In this document: piece after piece, positions 7,933 to 16,904 of the stretch
How the letters are laid out: each line of letters begins with the position of its first letter
Numbering within the stretch: position 1 is the stretch's first letter
Origin: Streptomyces polyasparticus
GTDB taxonomy: Bacteria > Actinomycetota > Actinomycetes > Streptomycetales > Streptomycetaceae
Direction: 5' to 3'
Assembly (NCBI RefSeq): GCF_014493765.1
Contig: NZ_JACTVJ010000039.1
Span: forward strand, 1-43,076
DNA: 43,076 nucleotides
The notes under the pieces: generated by a model
Database searches by the model: none
Told to the model about the DNA's origin: nothing
What the model saw: the letters and a program-made list of their open reading frames with translations, nothing else
Made by a program: the position numbers and the translations under genes

Positions 7933-10320
7933 TTACGGCTGGACGCGACGGGTGTGGTGGCCGAAGCGGGCGGCTGCGGTGCGTAGGTCCGCGGCGCGGC
8001 CCGGCACGGCGGGCGGCAGGGGCCGGGTGGTGAACGTGAACGCGGCCGTTTCCGCGCCGGACGCCAGCAGGCGGGCGGCGGCCTGGAACGGACCCAGGTG
8101 CGCGAGGTCGTGCGCGGCGAGGGTGGGGAGTGTGTGCCGCTCCAGAGTGTTCGCGTCCTCCGGGGAGGCGTTGAAGTAGACCTTGTTACGGGCGTTGGCG
8201 GAGATGCCCTCGCGCAGGTCACGGGGAAGCTGGGCGAGGTTCTGGTGCGCGAGGGCCATGGAGAGCCGGTAGCCGCGGGCCTCGGCGAGCATGTCCTCCA
8301 GCGGGTACGGCAGGGACAGGAAGTTGTGCGCCTCGTCGACGTAGAGCGAGGCGTCGATGCGCTGGTGCTCCGGGGTGTGGGCGCGTGCGGCCGCGGCCTG
8401 CCACACGCCGGCGACGATGAACGAGCCGAGGAGGCGTGCGGTCTCCTCGCCGAGCGCCCCTTTGGGGAGGCGGGCGAGGAGGATGCCGCCGTCGAGGACC
8501 TGGGCGAGGTCGAAGGTGGAGGGGCCGGCGGAGATCGCGCGGCGGGCGAAGTCGCGCAGCAGGAAGGCACGCAGCTTGTTCATAACTGGGCCGATGACGA
8601 CGGCGCGGGACGGCTCGGACATCGACTCGTACCAGGCCCAGAAGCCGCGCAGCACCGGGTCCTTGAGCGCGGGCACCAGGCGTAGCCTGAAGGCGTGCTC
8701 GCCGAGGAGGCGGGGCACGTCGGCGAGGGTCACTAACTGGCCGGTGCGCTGCTGGTGTTTGAGGAGGGTGAGGCAGGCGGCGCGCATGACGTCGTCGGTG
8801 CGCGGGCCCCAGAAGGCGGAGAAGATGCGGCGGAAGATGCCGGTGATGTTGTCCACGACGACGTCGATGTCCGTGCCGTCCAGCACGTTGAGGCAGGGCG
8901 GTGTGTAGGTGTCGTCGGGGTCGATCAGGACGAGCCGGTCGGCGCAGGTGTCCGGGAGTCGGTCGAGCAGATCGGTGACGAGGTCGCCTTTGGGGTCGAT
9001 GACGACGACGCCGCGGTGGTGGCGTGCGTCATCGAGGGCGAGCTGGGCGAGCAGCGTCGACTTGCCGCAGCCGGTGGCGCCCATGACGTGCAGATGCTGC
9101 CGGGCATCGGGAACGGCGACGCCCACCGGGCGGCGGGCGCCGAGGTCGCTGCGGCCCAGCGGTTTGACGCCGCCTCCGGATACGGGCTCGGGAACGGAGG
9201 GCGGTGGGAGGACAGAGCGGGCCCCAGCCCGTTGCAGGCCGGGCGCATCGGCGTCGAGCGGCAGGTGAGCGAGGGCGGCGAGCTCCGGGACCGACAGCAG
9301 GGCCGAACGAGGCGGGAAGCAGCGGCCGTTCACCCGGGCCTCGGGATGACGCAGGCGAGCGCGGGCGAGCCAGTTGCGGTCGGCGTAGAGGCCGAACGCC
9401 GAAGCCAGGGCGTGGGCGCGGCCACGCACCAGCTTGTCCGCGTCCTTGTGGTCCGGGGCGCAGGTGGCGGTATAGACGATGCCAGCCTGCCATTGCGGAC
9501 CGGCGAGCTTGACCGCTGACTGTCGTACGGCTGCGTTGTGTTCGGGATCCTGCTTCCCGGTCGCCGAGGGTTGGGGACGGTGCGCGAGCAGCGCGCCGAG
9601 CGACGGCAGGCGGCCGTTGCTCTGGCCCGCTTTGAGGCGGCGCGCGGCATGCCGGGCGCGGCGCAGGGACAGACCGGTGGCGGGGCGGGCCAGGATCTGT
9701 ACGCAAGCGGTCTCGCCATCGCGCATGCCGGTGGCGGCCTGCAGCAGAGCGCGGATCGGGTCGGCCGGGTGATCGGTGCGCAGCGGCAGGGCCTCGGGCC
9801 GAGCCGGGCGCAGGCGGCCCGCCGACACCGTGTGCGCGGGGGCGACGGGCGGGCTGGGCTCGGTGAGGCGGGTGTGCGCACCAGGCCAGGCGGCCTCCAC
9901 GGCACGACGTACGAACGCAGTCGGTACGCGGCCGGGCAGCCACAGCCGGATGGTGAGCCCGGTGTGACTCCAGGCGTACTCGAAGCCGAGGTGTGGCTGG
10001 CCCGACCAGATCCGTTTCCACCACGGGCGCGCGATGCCGGCCAGCTGCGCCCACAGCACCTCGCCTCCCTTGGGAGCCACGGACGGTGGGGCGAGGATCT
10101 CCACGCAGCGGGCTCCGTCGACGAGCTTCGCGTGGCCTGCGGCACGCAGCTGATGGCGAGTCACATGCAGGACTGACGCTGTGAGCAGAACGGACGACAC
10201 GAGGAGCGGCGCGTGCGCCGCGCACCAGCCCACCGCGCACCCGAGCGTGGCCTTCCAGAACGTCTCGGGATGGAGGAGGAAGTCGACCAGCGGGCCCGCG
10301 GCCCACAGCTGGGTGCTCAC
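7933..10320 (-). CDS. type IV secretion coupling ATPase, VirD4/TraG-like
   Basis: This protein of about 795 residues moves DNA into the transfer channel. Hydrophobic stretches near the N-terminus (HAPLLVSSVLLTASVLHV) anchor it in the membrane. Counting from a GTG at 10329, Walker A is GATGCGKS (417-424), followed by VVVIDPKGDLVTDLL (441-455), the DPKGD signature of VirD4-like and TraG/TcpB-like coupling proteins. Later blocks include YVDEAHNFLSLPYPLE and an arginine-finger-like region. The start chosen is the GTG at 10318-10320, which overlaps the VirB4 stop as GTGA, like the other 4-bp overlaps in this operon. GTG 10329 is an alternative. Confidence 0.85.
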   Translation of the reverse strand: MSTQLWAAGPLVDFLLHPETFWKATLGCAVGWCAAHAPLLVSSVLLTASVLHVTRHQLRAAGHAKLVDGARCVEILAPPSVAPKGGEVLWAQLAGIARPWWKRIWSGQPHLGFEYAWSHTGLTIRLWLPGRVPTAFVRRAVEAAWPGAHTRLTEPSPPVAPAHTVSAGRLRPARPEALPLRTDHPADPIRALLQAATGMRDGETACVQILARPATGLSLRRARHAARRLKAGQSNGRLPSLGALLAHRPQPSATGKQDPEHNAAVRQSAVKLAGPQWQAGIVYTATCAPDHKDADKLVRGRAHALASAFGLYADRNWLARARLRHPEARVNGRCFPPRSALLSVPELAALAHLPLDADAPGLQRAGARSVLPPPSVPEPVSGGGVKPLGRSDLGARRPVGVAVPDARQHLHVMGATGCGKSTLLAQLALDDARHHRGVVVIDPKGDLVTDLLDRLPDTCADRLVLIDPDDTYTPPCLNVLDGTDIDVVVDNITGIFRRIFSAFWGPRTDDVMRAACLTLLKHQQRTGQLVTLADVPRLLGEHAFRLRLVPALKDPVLRGFWAWYESMSEPSRAVVIGPVMNKLRAFLLRDFARRAISAGPSTFDLAQVLDGGILLARLPKGALGEETARLLGSFIVAGVWQAAAARAHTPEHQRIDASLYVDEAHNFLSLPYPLEDMLAEARGYRLSMALAHQNLAQLPRDLREGISANARNKVYFNASPEDANTLERHTLPTLAAHDLAHLGPFQAAARLLASGAETAAFTFTTRPLPPAVPGRAADLRTAAARFGHHTRRVQP

Positions 10321-12188
10321 ATCTCCCACCCCGCCTCGTCGTCGCCGTCCGATTCGGGGTCGGCGTAGAGGTCATCCGGATCAGCGGCGGCCGTGGCGGA
10401 GTTCGCCTCGGATTCCCGAAGAGCAGCGAGGAACTCCGGGTCGGTGGTGATCACGGCATGCTCATCGGGAGCGGCGACGCTCGCGAAGGCGACCTTCCGC
10501 CGCTGTACGTCCCCGGTGAGCAGGAGCGCTTCACCGCGCGCCGCGGACAGCAGGAACTCCCGCTCGCCCGCGCTGAGATGGAAGGTCTCGGTGATCTGGT
10601 CGATGGCCTGCGGCGCCTGCCGCAGCAAGACCTGGGTGGCCGCGTTGGAGACGATCGCGCGGCCGAGCGGCGAGGCGAGGACGTCGTCGGCGTCCTGAGT
10701 GATCACCGCGAGGCCGGTCCAGTGCTTACGGGCGGCCTTGGCCATCCGGAACAAGAACCGCGCGCCGGCGCCTTCGCGCATCAGCAGCCACGCCTCGTCG
10801 ACGACCACCAGGTGCTTCCCGGGTTCAGGACGGTGTGTGACCTGGCGCCAGATCGCATCCAGGGCGAGCAGCATGGCCGGGGCCCTGACCTCCTCGGGCA
10901 GCTGACGCAGCGCGAACACCACCAGATGCCCCGACGTGCTGAAGCTGGACGGTCCGTTGAACTGCGCGGCGTGCGAGCCGGAGACGTACGGAGCGAGCCG
11001 GTCGGCCAACTCGGTCGCGGTCTCACCGCCGTCCTCTGCCAGGACCTCGGCCAGGTGGGCGAGGTGGGGCGGGGTGCGGCGCCAGGTGCGCGGGTCGGTG
11101 GTGATGCCGGCCCGTGCGTAGGTTTCGAGCAGTGCCCGGTCGAGGACGGCCTTGTGGGCGGGGGTGAGGTCCGTGCCGAGGAGGACGGCGAGGAAGGTGT
11201 GCAGGAACAGCACCCTGCGGGTGAGTACGTCCTCGCCGCCGACCGGCTGAGGAAGGTCGAAGGGGTTGACGCGGACGCCGTCCGCGCCGAGCGCGATGAC
11301 CTGCCCGCCGACGGTCTCGGCGAGACGTACGTACTCGTCCTCGGGGTCGATGACGGAAGCGGTCACCCCGGTGAACAGCAGCCGCAGCAGCTCGAGTTTC
11401 GTGCCGTACGACTTGCCGGCTCCGGAACGGGCCAAGGTGATGGAGTTGTAGTTGTCCTGCGCGAACCGGTCCCACAGCACCGGCACGCCGGAGGCGGCGT
11501 TCAGCCCGTACAGCACCCCCGTCGGTGACCCGCTCTCGTCGACGGGGACCGGGAGATCGGGGCTGGTGAACGGGAAGCAGGCAGCGAGCGCGGCGGTATC
11601 GAAGGTCCGGCGGATCTTGAGGGTGTCGATCCCGAAGGGGAGGGTGGCGAGCCAGCCTGGCAGCGCCCGGTACGTGGTCGGAGCCACCGACACGAGCAGC
11701 GACTCGGCGACCGCGCGCACGGCGGCGACCTGCTCGGCGAGCACGTCCGGGTCGGCGGCGTGCACGGTCAGATACAGCGCGACACGGAACAGCTTCCCCT
11801 CGCCGCGCGCGATCCGGTACGCCAGATCCGCCGCGTCGGCCGCGGCGGCCTCCAACTCCGGCTCGTCCAGGCGTCCCTTGTCATAGCCGGTGCGCCGCCC
11901 GGATTCGAGGCGGGCGCGCTGCTTCTTGAGCCCGGCCGCGGCAACGGCGTTGGGGATGGGGTCGATGTGCAGGGCGATGTCGAGGTGGCCGGGGAAGTTC
12001 AGGAGCGGTGCGAGCCAGCCCGGGGTGACCTCGGCCGGATATCCGGTGACCACGAGCGTGGACGCCAGATGTCCGCCGATGGCGAGGGTGCGGGCGTGGA
12101 CTTCGACGGCCTCCGGGCCCGTCACTTCCAGCAGTTGGCCGGCGTCGAGCGTCGCGTCCGTGGCGGTAGGTGTGCGGCGGCGGATCAT
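10317..12188 (-). CDS. VirB4-like T4SS ATPase
   Basis: This 623-residue ATPase powers assembly and substrate transfer of the type IV secretion channel. The N-terminal third is a VirB4 N-like domain (EVTGPEAVEVHARTLAIGGH, then VVTGYPAEVTPGWLAPLL). The motor domain carries Walker A SGAGKS (255-260, in LARSGAGKSYGTK), VIDPEDEYVRLAE just after it, and Walker B VVVDEAWLLMREGAGARF, followed by the VITQDADDVLAS sensor-like motif typical of VirB4/TraC proteins. The acidic C-terminal tail (about the last 30 residues) is unusual and probably disordered. It overlaps the PrgI-like gene upstream by 4 bp. Confidence 0.9.
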   Translation of the reverse strand: MIRRRTPTATDATLDAGQLLEVTGPEAVEVHARTLAIGGHLASTLVVTGYPAEVTPGWLAPLLNFPGHLDIALHIDPIPNAVAAAGLKKQRARLESGRRTGYDKGRLDEPELEAAAADAADLAYRIARGEGKLFRVALYLTVHAADPDVLAEQVAAVRAVAESLLVSVAPTTYRALPGWLATLPFGIDTLKIRRTFDTAALAACFPFTSPDLPVPVDESGSPTGVLYGLNAASGVPVLWDRFAQDNYNSITLARSGAGKSYGTKLELLRLLFTGVTASVIDPEDEYVRLAETVGGQVIALGADGVRVNPFDLPQPVGGEDVLTRRVLFLHTFLAVLLGTDLTPAHKAVLDRALLETYARAGITTDPRTWRRTPPHLAHLAEVLAEDGGETATELADRLAPYVSGSHAAQFNGPSSFSTSGHLVVFALRQLPEEVRAPAMLLALDAIWRQVTHRPEPGKHLVVVDEAWLLMREGAGARFLFRMAKAARKHWTGLAVITQDADDVLASPLGRAIVSNAATQVLLRQAPQAIDQITETFHLSAGEREFLLSAARGEALLLTGDVQRRKVAFASVAAPDEHAVITTDPEFLAALRESEANSATAAADPDDLYADPESDGDDEAGWEM

Positions 12189-13132
12189 GAGAGATCTCCT
12201 GCGAACGGGCCGGGCGCGGGCGGGGCTTCGGGGTTGCAGGCGGACGCCACAAGGTCAGCCGCGCCGGTGACGTCGAGCGGGGTGACGGCGATCTCCGCGG
12301 GGGCCAGGGCGCGGGCCGCCTCGGACAGCCGCTGCACGGCCCGCCCGGAACCCGCGCCGCCCCGGGTGCCGGCCAGGTGTTGCTCCTCGCGGGCCACCAG
12401 GACGATCTGCCGCCCCAAGAGGTCTCCGCTGCCGGCGAGTTGCGCCAGGAAGTCGGCGTGCGCGCGAGCCGCCGCCTCCAGGGCCGGGTGGGGCAGGGCG
12501 GGTGCCTCGTGCTGGAGCCGGTCGGCGAGCGGCGCCAGGTCGATGCGGTGGCACCGTACGAGCAACTGCGTCGGTCCGGTCAGCGAGTTCAGCCATCGTG
12601 CGAATGCGGCGATCAGCCCCTGCTGCTCGGCCGCCGAGCGCAGGTCGAAGTTCACGCTCGTACAGGTGGCCAGCGCTGCCTGTCCGTCACGGCGCAGGTC
12701 CAGCACCCCAGCCGCCGTGATGCCCGCACAGGGCAGACGCATCGCCACGGGCGGCGCACCGGCCGCCTTGACCAGCCCAGGACTGATCAGATCGGGCAGC
12801 GGCGGCACACCCTCTGGAGCGTGCACTCGCCGCCTGGGGGTGCGCGTGTGGCGTACGGCGGCGAGCAGGAAGCGGTCCAGGCCGATCCCTTCACGCCGCC
12901 CCACCGCGACGACGGTTACCGCTCCGGCGATGGGCAGGATCATCACCAGGTACGCGAGGGGTGCCATGAACGGGCGGCTGGCCCAGTACCCGCCGTACAG
13001 CACCGCCGCGGCCGTCGCGAGCATGGCGACCTGGCGGGCCGTGAGCTGGCCCAGAACCTGATCATCCCTGGAGACGTCAGCAGGGATACGGACGCTATCG
13101 ATGATGTCGGTGTCACTGTGGGTGGAGTTCAT
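12185..13132 (-). CDS. PrgI/VirB3-like T4SS membrane protein
   Basis: The 315-residue protein begins with a PrgI-like module: IRIPADVS-type leader (SVRIPADVSRDDQVLGQLT), then two hydrophobic segments (VAMLATAAAVLYGGYWA and LAYLVMILPIAGAVTVVAVG) and a short charged turn. PrgI-family proteins are the Gram-positive counterparts of VirB3 and lie directly before VirB4, as here. The remaining 200 residues form a soluble domain (LVRCHRIDLAPLADRLQHE, FLAQLAGSGDLLGRQIVLV) resembling the N-terminal part of VirB4 proteins. It probably docks to the ATPase encoded next. The start is 18 bases after the VirB6-like stop. Confidence 0.78.
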   Translation of the reverse strand: MNSTHSDTDIIDSVRIPADVSRDDQVLGQLTARQVAMLATAAAVLYGGYWASRPFMAPLAYLVMILPIAGAVTVVAVGRREGIGLDRFLLAAVRHTRTPRRRVHAPEGVPPLPDLISPGLVKAAGAPPVAMRLPCAGITAAGVLDLRRDGQAALATCTSVNFDLRSAAEQQGLIAAFARWLNSLTGPTQLLVRCHRIDLAPLADRLQHEAPALPHPALEAAARAHADFLAQLAGSGDLLGRQIVLVAREEQHLAGTRGGAGSGRAVQRLSEAARALAPAEIAVTPLDVTGAADLVASACNPEAPPAPGPFAGDLS

Positions 13133-13150
13133 GGCGGGCTTCCTTGCTCC

Positions 13151-15097
13151 TCAGAGGCGGGGTGGTTCCAGCGGCAGACGCAGCTGCACTGGACGGGGCG
13201 GGCGCACCCGCACGCGGGTGGCCGGGACGGGCAGGGCCAACTGCCGTCCCCGCATGGCCGATGCCGTACGAGCTGTGGGCTGCGGTCGTGCGGCAGGTGT
13301 TCCGGCCGCGGTGGGGCGGGGGCGTCGTTCAGCAGGGATCGGCAGGCGGGTCTGCACCGGGCGAGGCGTCGTTCGTGACGTCGCCGTGGCCTTGGGGACC
13401 TTGATAGGCAGGGCGAGCTGCTGAGCGCGGCGCGCTGAGGCCGGATGGATCACCGACCGTGGCCCGGACGGCACCCGCATGCCGGGCGCTCCGGTTGATG
13501 GACGGGCCTGTGTCGGTCGCGACGCTGCACGCCGGCGGCTCGCTGCCGGGGTGCCGGAGCCTGCAACTGCGGACGGTGCCTGGCCGGCGGCTGAGGCGGG
13601 AGCGGCCCCCGGGCGTGCTGATGTCCCTGCTGCTCCGGCCGAGTTGGTAGTTCCGTGTCGACGGCGGCCGGTCGCACTCACCGCTCGGGCGACCGCTCCG
13701 GCAGGCCCGAGCTTGGACCCGGACAGCACCCAGCGGGCCAACCCTCCACCGGGCCGCCGACCGCCTCCGCCGCCGCGACCCCCACCACCGCGAGGTCCAC
13801 CGCCCCCACCCGAACCGGCACCAGAGCCCATAGCGCCGCCGCCGTGGCCTCCGCGGCCCATGCCGGGGATCGCGGACAACACACGGTTCATCAGTCGCCA
13901 CTTGACCGCGGTCTGCACCATGCCCAGCGGCCCGAACATGCTCGACGAGGACCGGAACACCGAGCGCAGACACCAGCCCGGAATCTTGAACAGGATCCAG
14001 AACAGGGCCACCCCGGCCAGCAAGGTTCCCAACTGCGAGGGCTTCGGGAACCCCAGGAACGTCGCACCGGGTGCGAAGAAGAGCTTCAGCGCGACGATGA
14101 ACGTTATCGACTGCGCGACCTGGATCGTCAGACACCCGGCCAGCGCCCGCCACCACATCCGCGCCACACCCTCGGTCGCGGGGTGTGCGTGGCAGGACAG
14201 GGCGAGCGGCGCGGAGACGGCGAGCAGTGCGATCACGGCGATGCGCACGATGTATCCGACGAGCACCGCCAGGATCAGCACGATCATGACGATCGCCAGC
14301 AGCAGTGCGTACAGCTTCAGCCCGGCGAGCCCGAACAGCACGGCCGGGATCATGCGCTCGACCAGCCCCTGCCCGGCATCGCTGAGATCGGTGCCCATGA
14401 CCGCGTGGGAGAGGGCGTTCGCCAGACCGATCGCCTTCCCCATCACCGTCAGGGACAGGGCGGCTGCGATCATCCCGATCAGCAGACGCGGTGCGATCTG
14501 CTTCAGCGCGTACCGGGACTGCACCGTCTCGTAGCCCATGACGGTGACCCCGCCCGCGGTCACGAACAGCACGTAGATCCCGGCCGTGATCCCCAGCATG
14601 CTCGTCCACAAGGCACGGATGGGCTGCTGCTCGGTGACGTCCGGAGTGGACAGCAGGGTGTCGGCGAGGAGCTCCCGGATCGGCTTCATGACCTGCTCGA
14701 TGAGCTGGCCCAGGAACACCGTGATCGCCTTCACGATCATGCCTGGGATGTCGAAGAGCGCTCCGAAGCCGAAGCCGCCGCTGTCGTCACAGTCACTGTC
14801 GTCGCCGTCGGCCTGACAGGCGCGCGGCATCTCACCCGGCGACGGCTCGCTCGGACGCGGCCGATCATCCGGATCAGGACGGCTGGGCGAAGGCTCAGGA
14901 TCAGGCTGGTCTGGGCCTGGCGTCTCAACGGGCGGGCCTGGCTGCGGATTCGGCTCCGGGGGGTCAGGATCAGCAGGCGCCGAAGGTGCCGCCACCGCGT
15001 ACGCGACCGGCAGCACCACGGCCGAGACCACAGCGGCGGACGTGGCCAGCAGAAACAGCAACGGCAGCAGACGTACGAGACGCCGGACGCGGCTCAT
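13151..15097 (-). CDS. VirB6/TrbL-like polytopic channel protein
   Basis: This 648-residue protein is the likely inner-membrane channel subunit. It has a signal-like first segment (LLPLLFLLATSAAVVSAVVL), an extracellular stretch (about 36-100) very rich in Pro, Asp and Glu, then roughly six membrane segments between about 120 and 400 (MLGITAGIYVLFVTAGGV, LYALLLAIVMIVLILAVLVG, LAGVALFWILFKIPGWCL). The last 220 residues are Gly-rich then basic, Pro/Ala/Arg-rich and probably disordered, with reiterated (R/Q)LALP(I/V)-like blocks. Such long cytoplasmic tails occur in TrbL/VirB6 proteins of Gram-positive conjugation systems. It overlaps the pilin gene by 4 bp. Several long plus-strand frames through it are antisense shadows. 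Confidence 0.82.
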   Translation of the reverse strand: MSRVRRLVRLLPLLFLLATSAAVVSAVVLPVAYAVAAPSAPADPDPPEPNPQPGPPVETPGPDQPDPEPSPSRPDPDDRPRPSEPSPGEMPRACQADGDDSDCDDSGGFGFGALFDIPGMIVKAITVFLGQLIEQVMKPIRELLADTLLSTPDVTEQQPIRALWTSMLGITAGIYVLFVTAGGVTVMGYETVQSRYALKQIAPRLLIGMIAAALSLTVMGKAIGLANALSHAVMGTDLSDAGQGLVERMIPAVLFGLAGLKLYALLLAIVMIVLILAVLVGYIVRIAVIALLAVSAPLALSCHAHPATEGVARMWWRALAGCLTIQVAQSITFIVALKLFFAPGATFLGFPKPSQLGTLLAGVALFWILFKIPGWCLRSVFRSSSSMFGPLGMVQTAVKWRLMNRVLSAIPGMGRGGHGGGAMGSGAGSGGGGGPRGGGGRGGGGGRRPGGGLARWVLSGSKLGPAGAVARAVSATGRRRHGTTNSAGAAGTSARPGAAPASAAGQAPSAVAGSGTPAASRRRAASRPTQARPSTGAPGMRVPSGPRSVIHPASARRAQQLALPIKVPKATATSRTTPRPVQTRLPIPAERRPRPTAAGTPAARPQPTARTASAMRGRQLALPVPATRVRVRPPRPVQLRLPLEPPRL

Positions 15098-15498
15098 TCG
15101 CCGCCACCGCCCTCGCCGACGATGCCCTGCAACACGGTGACGAGCACAGGCGCCAGGATCGCCAGCCCATAGCCGATCGCGGCGGCCTTCAACGCCCGCT
15201 TCGCGGCCTCGACTTCGCCCGGATCACCGCCGGCCATCAGATAGCGCAGCCCGCCGAAGGTGAGGAACAGCGTGGCGAGCCCGGCCAGAAGTCCCACGAT
15301 CCAGTTCCGTAGATTCGCGATCACCGTGGGGATGTCCGCGGCCGCCCATGACAGCGGCGAATCCGCCACCAGTACGACGGCGGCCACCGCGGCGACGACC
15401 AGAAACCGGGCTGACCACCGCAGCGGCCCGAGCATCCGCCTCCACCGCTGTGACGGAAGGTGATGACGTCGACGGGGCCGACGGAGCACGACTCGCAT
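15094..15498 (-). CDS. VirB2/TrbC-like pilin
   Basis: This is a 134-residue pilin-type subunit. It has a long basic leader (RRPRRRHHLPSQRWRR), a hydrophobic signal core (FLVVAAVAAVVLVADS) with probable cleavage after SPLSWA, and a mature peptide with two hydrophobic helices (WIVGLLAGLATLFLTFGGL and AIGYGLAILAPVLVTVLQG) joined by a short charged loop (AGGDPGEVEAAKRA). This is the layout of VirB2/TrbC proteins and of the T4SS pilin family in Gram-positives. ATG 15498 has GGAGG about 10 bases upstream. It is the first structural gene of the operon and overlaps the channel gene by 4 bp. Confidence 0.82.
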   Translation of the reverse strand: MRVVLRRPRRRHHLPSQRWRRMLGPLRWSARFLVVAAVAAVVLVADSPLSWAAADIPTVIANLRNWIVGLLAGLATLFLTFGGLRYLMAGGDPGEVEAAKRALKAAAIGYGLAILAPVLVTVLQGIVGEGGGGE

Positions 15499-15828
15499 GG
15501 CACACGCACCTCCATCAGGCGCACGCTCGACGCAACGGAACGCGGAGAGGAAGAGGAGGGAAGAGACAGGAGGGGAATCCGACGGGCGCGGGTGAGCGGG
15601 CCTTCCCAGGCGCCGTCCTCCTTCACGAGGCGGGCAAGGGTTTCCGGGGTGTCAGCACCAGACGGCAAACCCACCCGCACCAGCCGGGTCAAGACCAAGC
15701 CCGCACACTGGCAGGCCCGTCCCGACCCGGACCGCGCTCCCGTTGGCCACGAGAGCGCGGTCCGGTTCCTGCCTCATATGGAGAAACCCGACGCCGGATT
15801 TCTCGCGTGCGCGGAAAATGCCCGCGGG
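15499..15828. other. intergenic region upstream of the T4SS operon
   Basis: These 330 bases separate the sigma-like gene from the pilin gene, both on the minus strand. They hold the stem-loop described separately at 15727-15765 and must contain the promoter of the T4SS operon, unless read-through occurs. I could not point to a convincing -35/-10 pair. Confidence 0.4.
15727..15765 (-). terminator. stem-loop after the sigma-like gene
   Basis: A perfect 13-bp inverted repeat (CCGGACCGCGCTC at 15727-15739 and its complement at 15753-15765) encloses a 13-base loop. It lies about 65 bases beyond the stop of the sigma-like gene, and well upstream of the pilin start. It probably ends the sigma-like transcript and so splits regulation from the structural operon. 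Confidence 0.6.
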
Positions 15829-16599
15829 CTACACTCCGTCGTCCTGAGCCTGCAGATGCTCGGCGAGGCGTTGCTCGGCGGCGCCGCGGTGCCGGTACAA
15901 CTGGGCCAGGCTGAGGCCGCGTTCAGCGGCGAGCTGCCGCATGTGCACCCCGTGCAGCCGACTGCGCGCGATCAACTGCGCCTCCCCGATATCGACCACA
16001 CGGGCCCGCACCGCCCGTACGAGAACCTCGTGCTCACTACCGGAACGGTCAGCGCTGCGCGTGCCGTGCAGTCGCCCCACTCGGAGTCCGGCGTCCGGGG
16101 TCTCGTGCGCGATCCGCCGCCGGGCCGCGTACACGACTCGGTGCACCGCCCGGTCGGCGGCCCGCAGCAGCGCCCAGTCCAGCTCCGGGTGATCTACGGG
16201 CAGCGTCTGCAGCAGGGTGACCAGTGCGGCCAGAGCCTCCTGCTCGGCCTCGGCTCGCTCGATCGGCAACGGACGCGGCAGCCGGGCGAGTTGCCTGCGC
16301 AGTGCCGGAACGGCCATGGCGAGCGCGACGGTCGTCCACGGATCGCCGAGCGTGTGCGAACGGCGGATGACCTCGCGCCACACCTCGAGACGCTTCCCGG
16401 GAGGCGTGCTGGGGTGCACGAGACGGGCACGGACTTGATCCACGGGCAGGTCATCGACGGACGGCTGCGTGCACACGAGCTGGGCGGGCAGCGTCAGCGG
16501 GTGCGGTGCGCGGGCCAACGCGAGGAACGCGTCGTCCAGCACCTCCAGCGGCGAGGAAGCGGCCTGCGGGTGAGGAGTGCTGCGGTGACGGTGGTGCAT
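15829..16599 (-). CDS. sigma-70 region 4-like HTH regulatory protein
   Basis: This 256-residue protein is probably a transcription factor of the element. The C-terminal 60 residues carry a helix-turn-helix like sigma-70 region 4 (AQLIARSRLHGVHMRQLAAE, then ERGLSLAQLYRHRGAAEQRL). The middle contains helical ALLRAADRAVHRVVYAARRR, reminiscent of sigma region 2 but without a clear recognition motif, so it may be a sigma-like activator rather than a full sigma factor. ATG 16599 has AAGGAG 6 bases upstream. The gene is transcribed away from the 11-bp repeat arrays, 34-60 bases upstream of its start, which may be its own operator, and towards the T4SS operon. Confidence 0.68.
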   Translation of the reverse strand: MHHRHRSTPHPQAASSPLEVLDDAFLALARAPHPLTLPAQLVCTQPSVDDLPVDQVRARLVHPSTPPGKRLEVWREVIRRSHTLGDPWTTVALAMAVPALRRQLARLPRPLPIERAEAEQEALAALVTLLQTLPVDHPELDWALLRAADRAVHRVVYAARRRIAHETPDAGLRVGRLHGTRSADRSGSEHEVLVRAVRARVVDIGEAQLIARSRLHGVHMRQLAAERGLSLAQLYRHRGAAEQRLAEHLQAQDDGV

Positions 16600-16634
16600 G
16601 TCGGCTCCTTGAGCGAGCGGTCGACTGGAACACC

Positions 16635-16721
16635 GCCATCACCGCAGGCCACCGTGCCACCACCGCGCCACAGCAGAGCCATGACCGCGCCATGAGCGAG
16701 CCACCACCGTGCAACAGGCGG
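16635..16721 (+). repeat. left array of 11-bp tandem repeats
   Basis: Six consecutive 11-bp units start at 16656, 16667, 16678, 16689, 16700 and 16711, each beginning GCCA (the last GCAA) with consensus GCCAYSACCGC. A further copy lies at 16635 and a shortened one at 16648. The 11-bp period puts every copy on the same face of the helix, as in operator, iteron or relaxosome-binding arrays. It does not match a codon period. It ends 140 bases before the inverted array. Confidence 0.75.
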
Positions 16722-16860
16722 ACCGCGATGCCCCTTCCGCCGTGGCAGAATCCGCCCTGACCAGCGATGACGCGACCAACTTCGGCGGCGCGGCCAACTT
16801 GCTGAAGAATCTTGAAGAGGACTCTGGCGAGGTGTCGCCCACCCCGCTGCACGATCTTGA

Positions 16861-16904
16861 TGGCTCGGTCGTGGCTCGACCGTGGTTCGGTCATGGCTCG
16901 CGGA
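16861..16904 (-). repeat. right array of 11-bp repeats, opposite orientation
   Basis: Four units of 11 bp start at 16861, 16872, 16883 and 16894, each beginning TGG(C/T)TCG. Read on the minus strand they give CGACCGAGCCA-like units, which match the left array (TGACCGCGCCA, TGAGCGAGCCA). The two arrays are therefore inverted relative to each other around about 140 bases. The phase is preserved within the array. Confidence 0.7.

Noticed and set aside
9029-10375. A 448-codon minus-strand open frame
   Set aside because: It overlaps the coupling ATPase in another phase and is Arg/Pro/Ala-rich without motifs.
11760-13061. A 433-codon plus-strand open frame
   Set aside because: Antisense to VirB4 and the PrgI-like gene; no motif and biased composition.
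13655-15172. A 505-codon plus-strand open frame
   Set aside because: It is antisense to the VirB6-like gene, has low-complexity Arg/His/Gln/Pro composition and no RBS; the opposite strand has clear membrane protein sequence and 4-bp operon overlaps.
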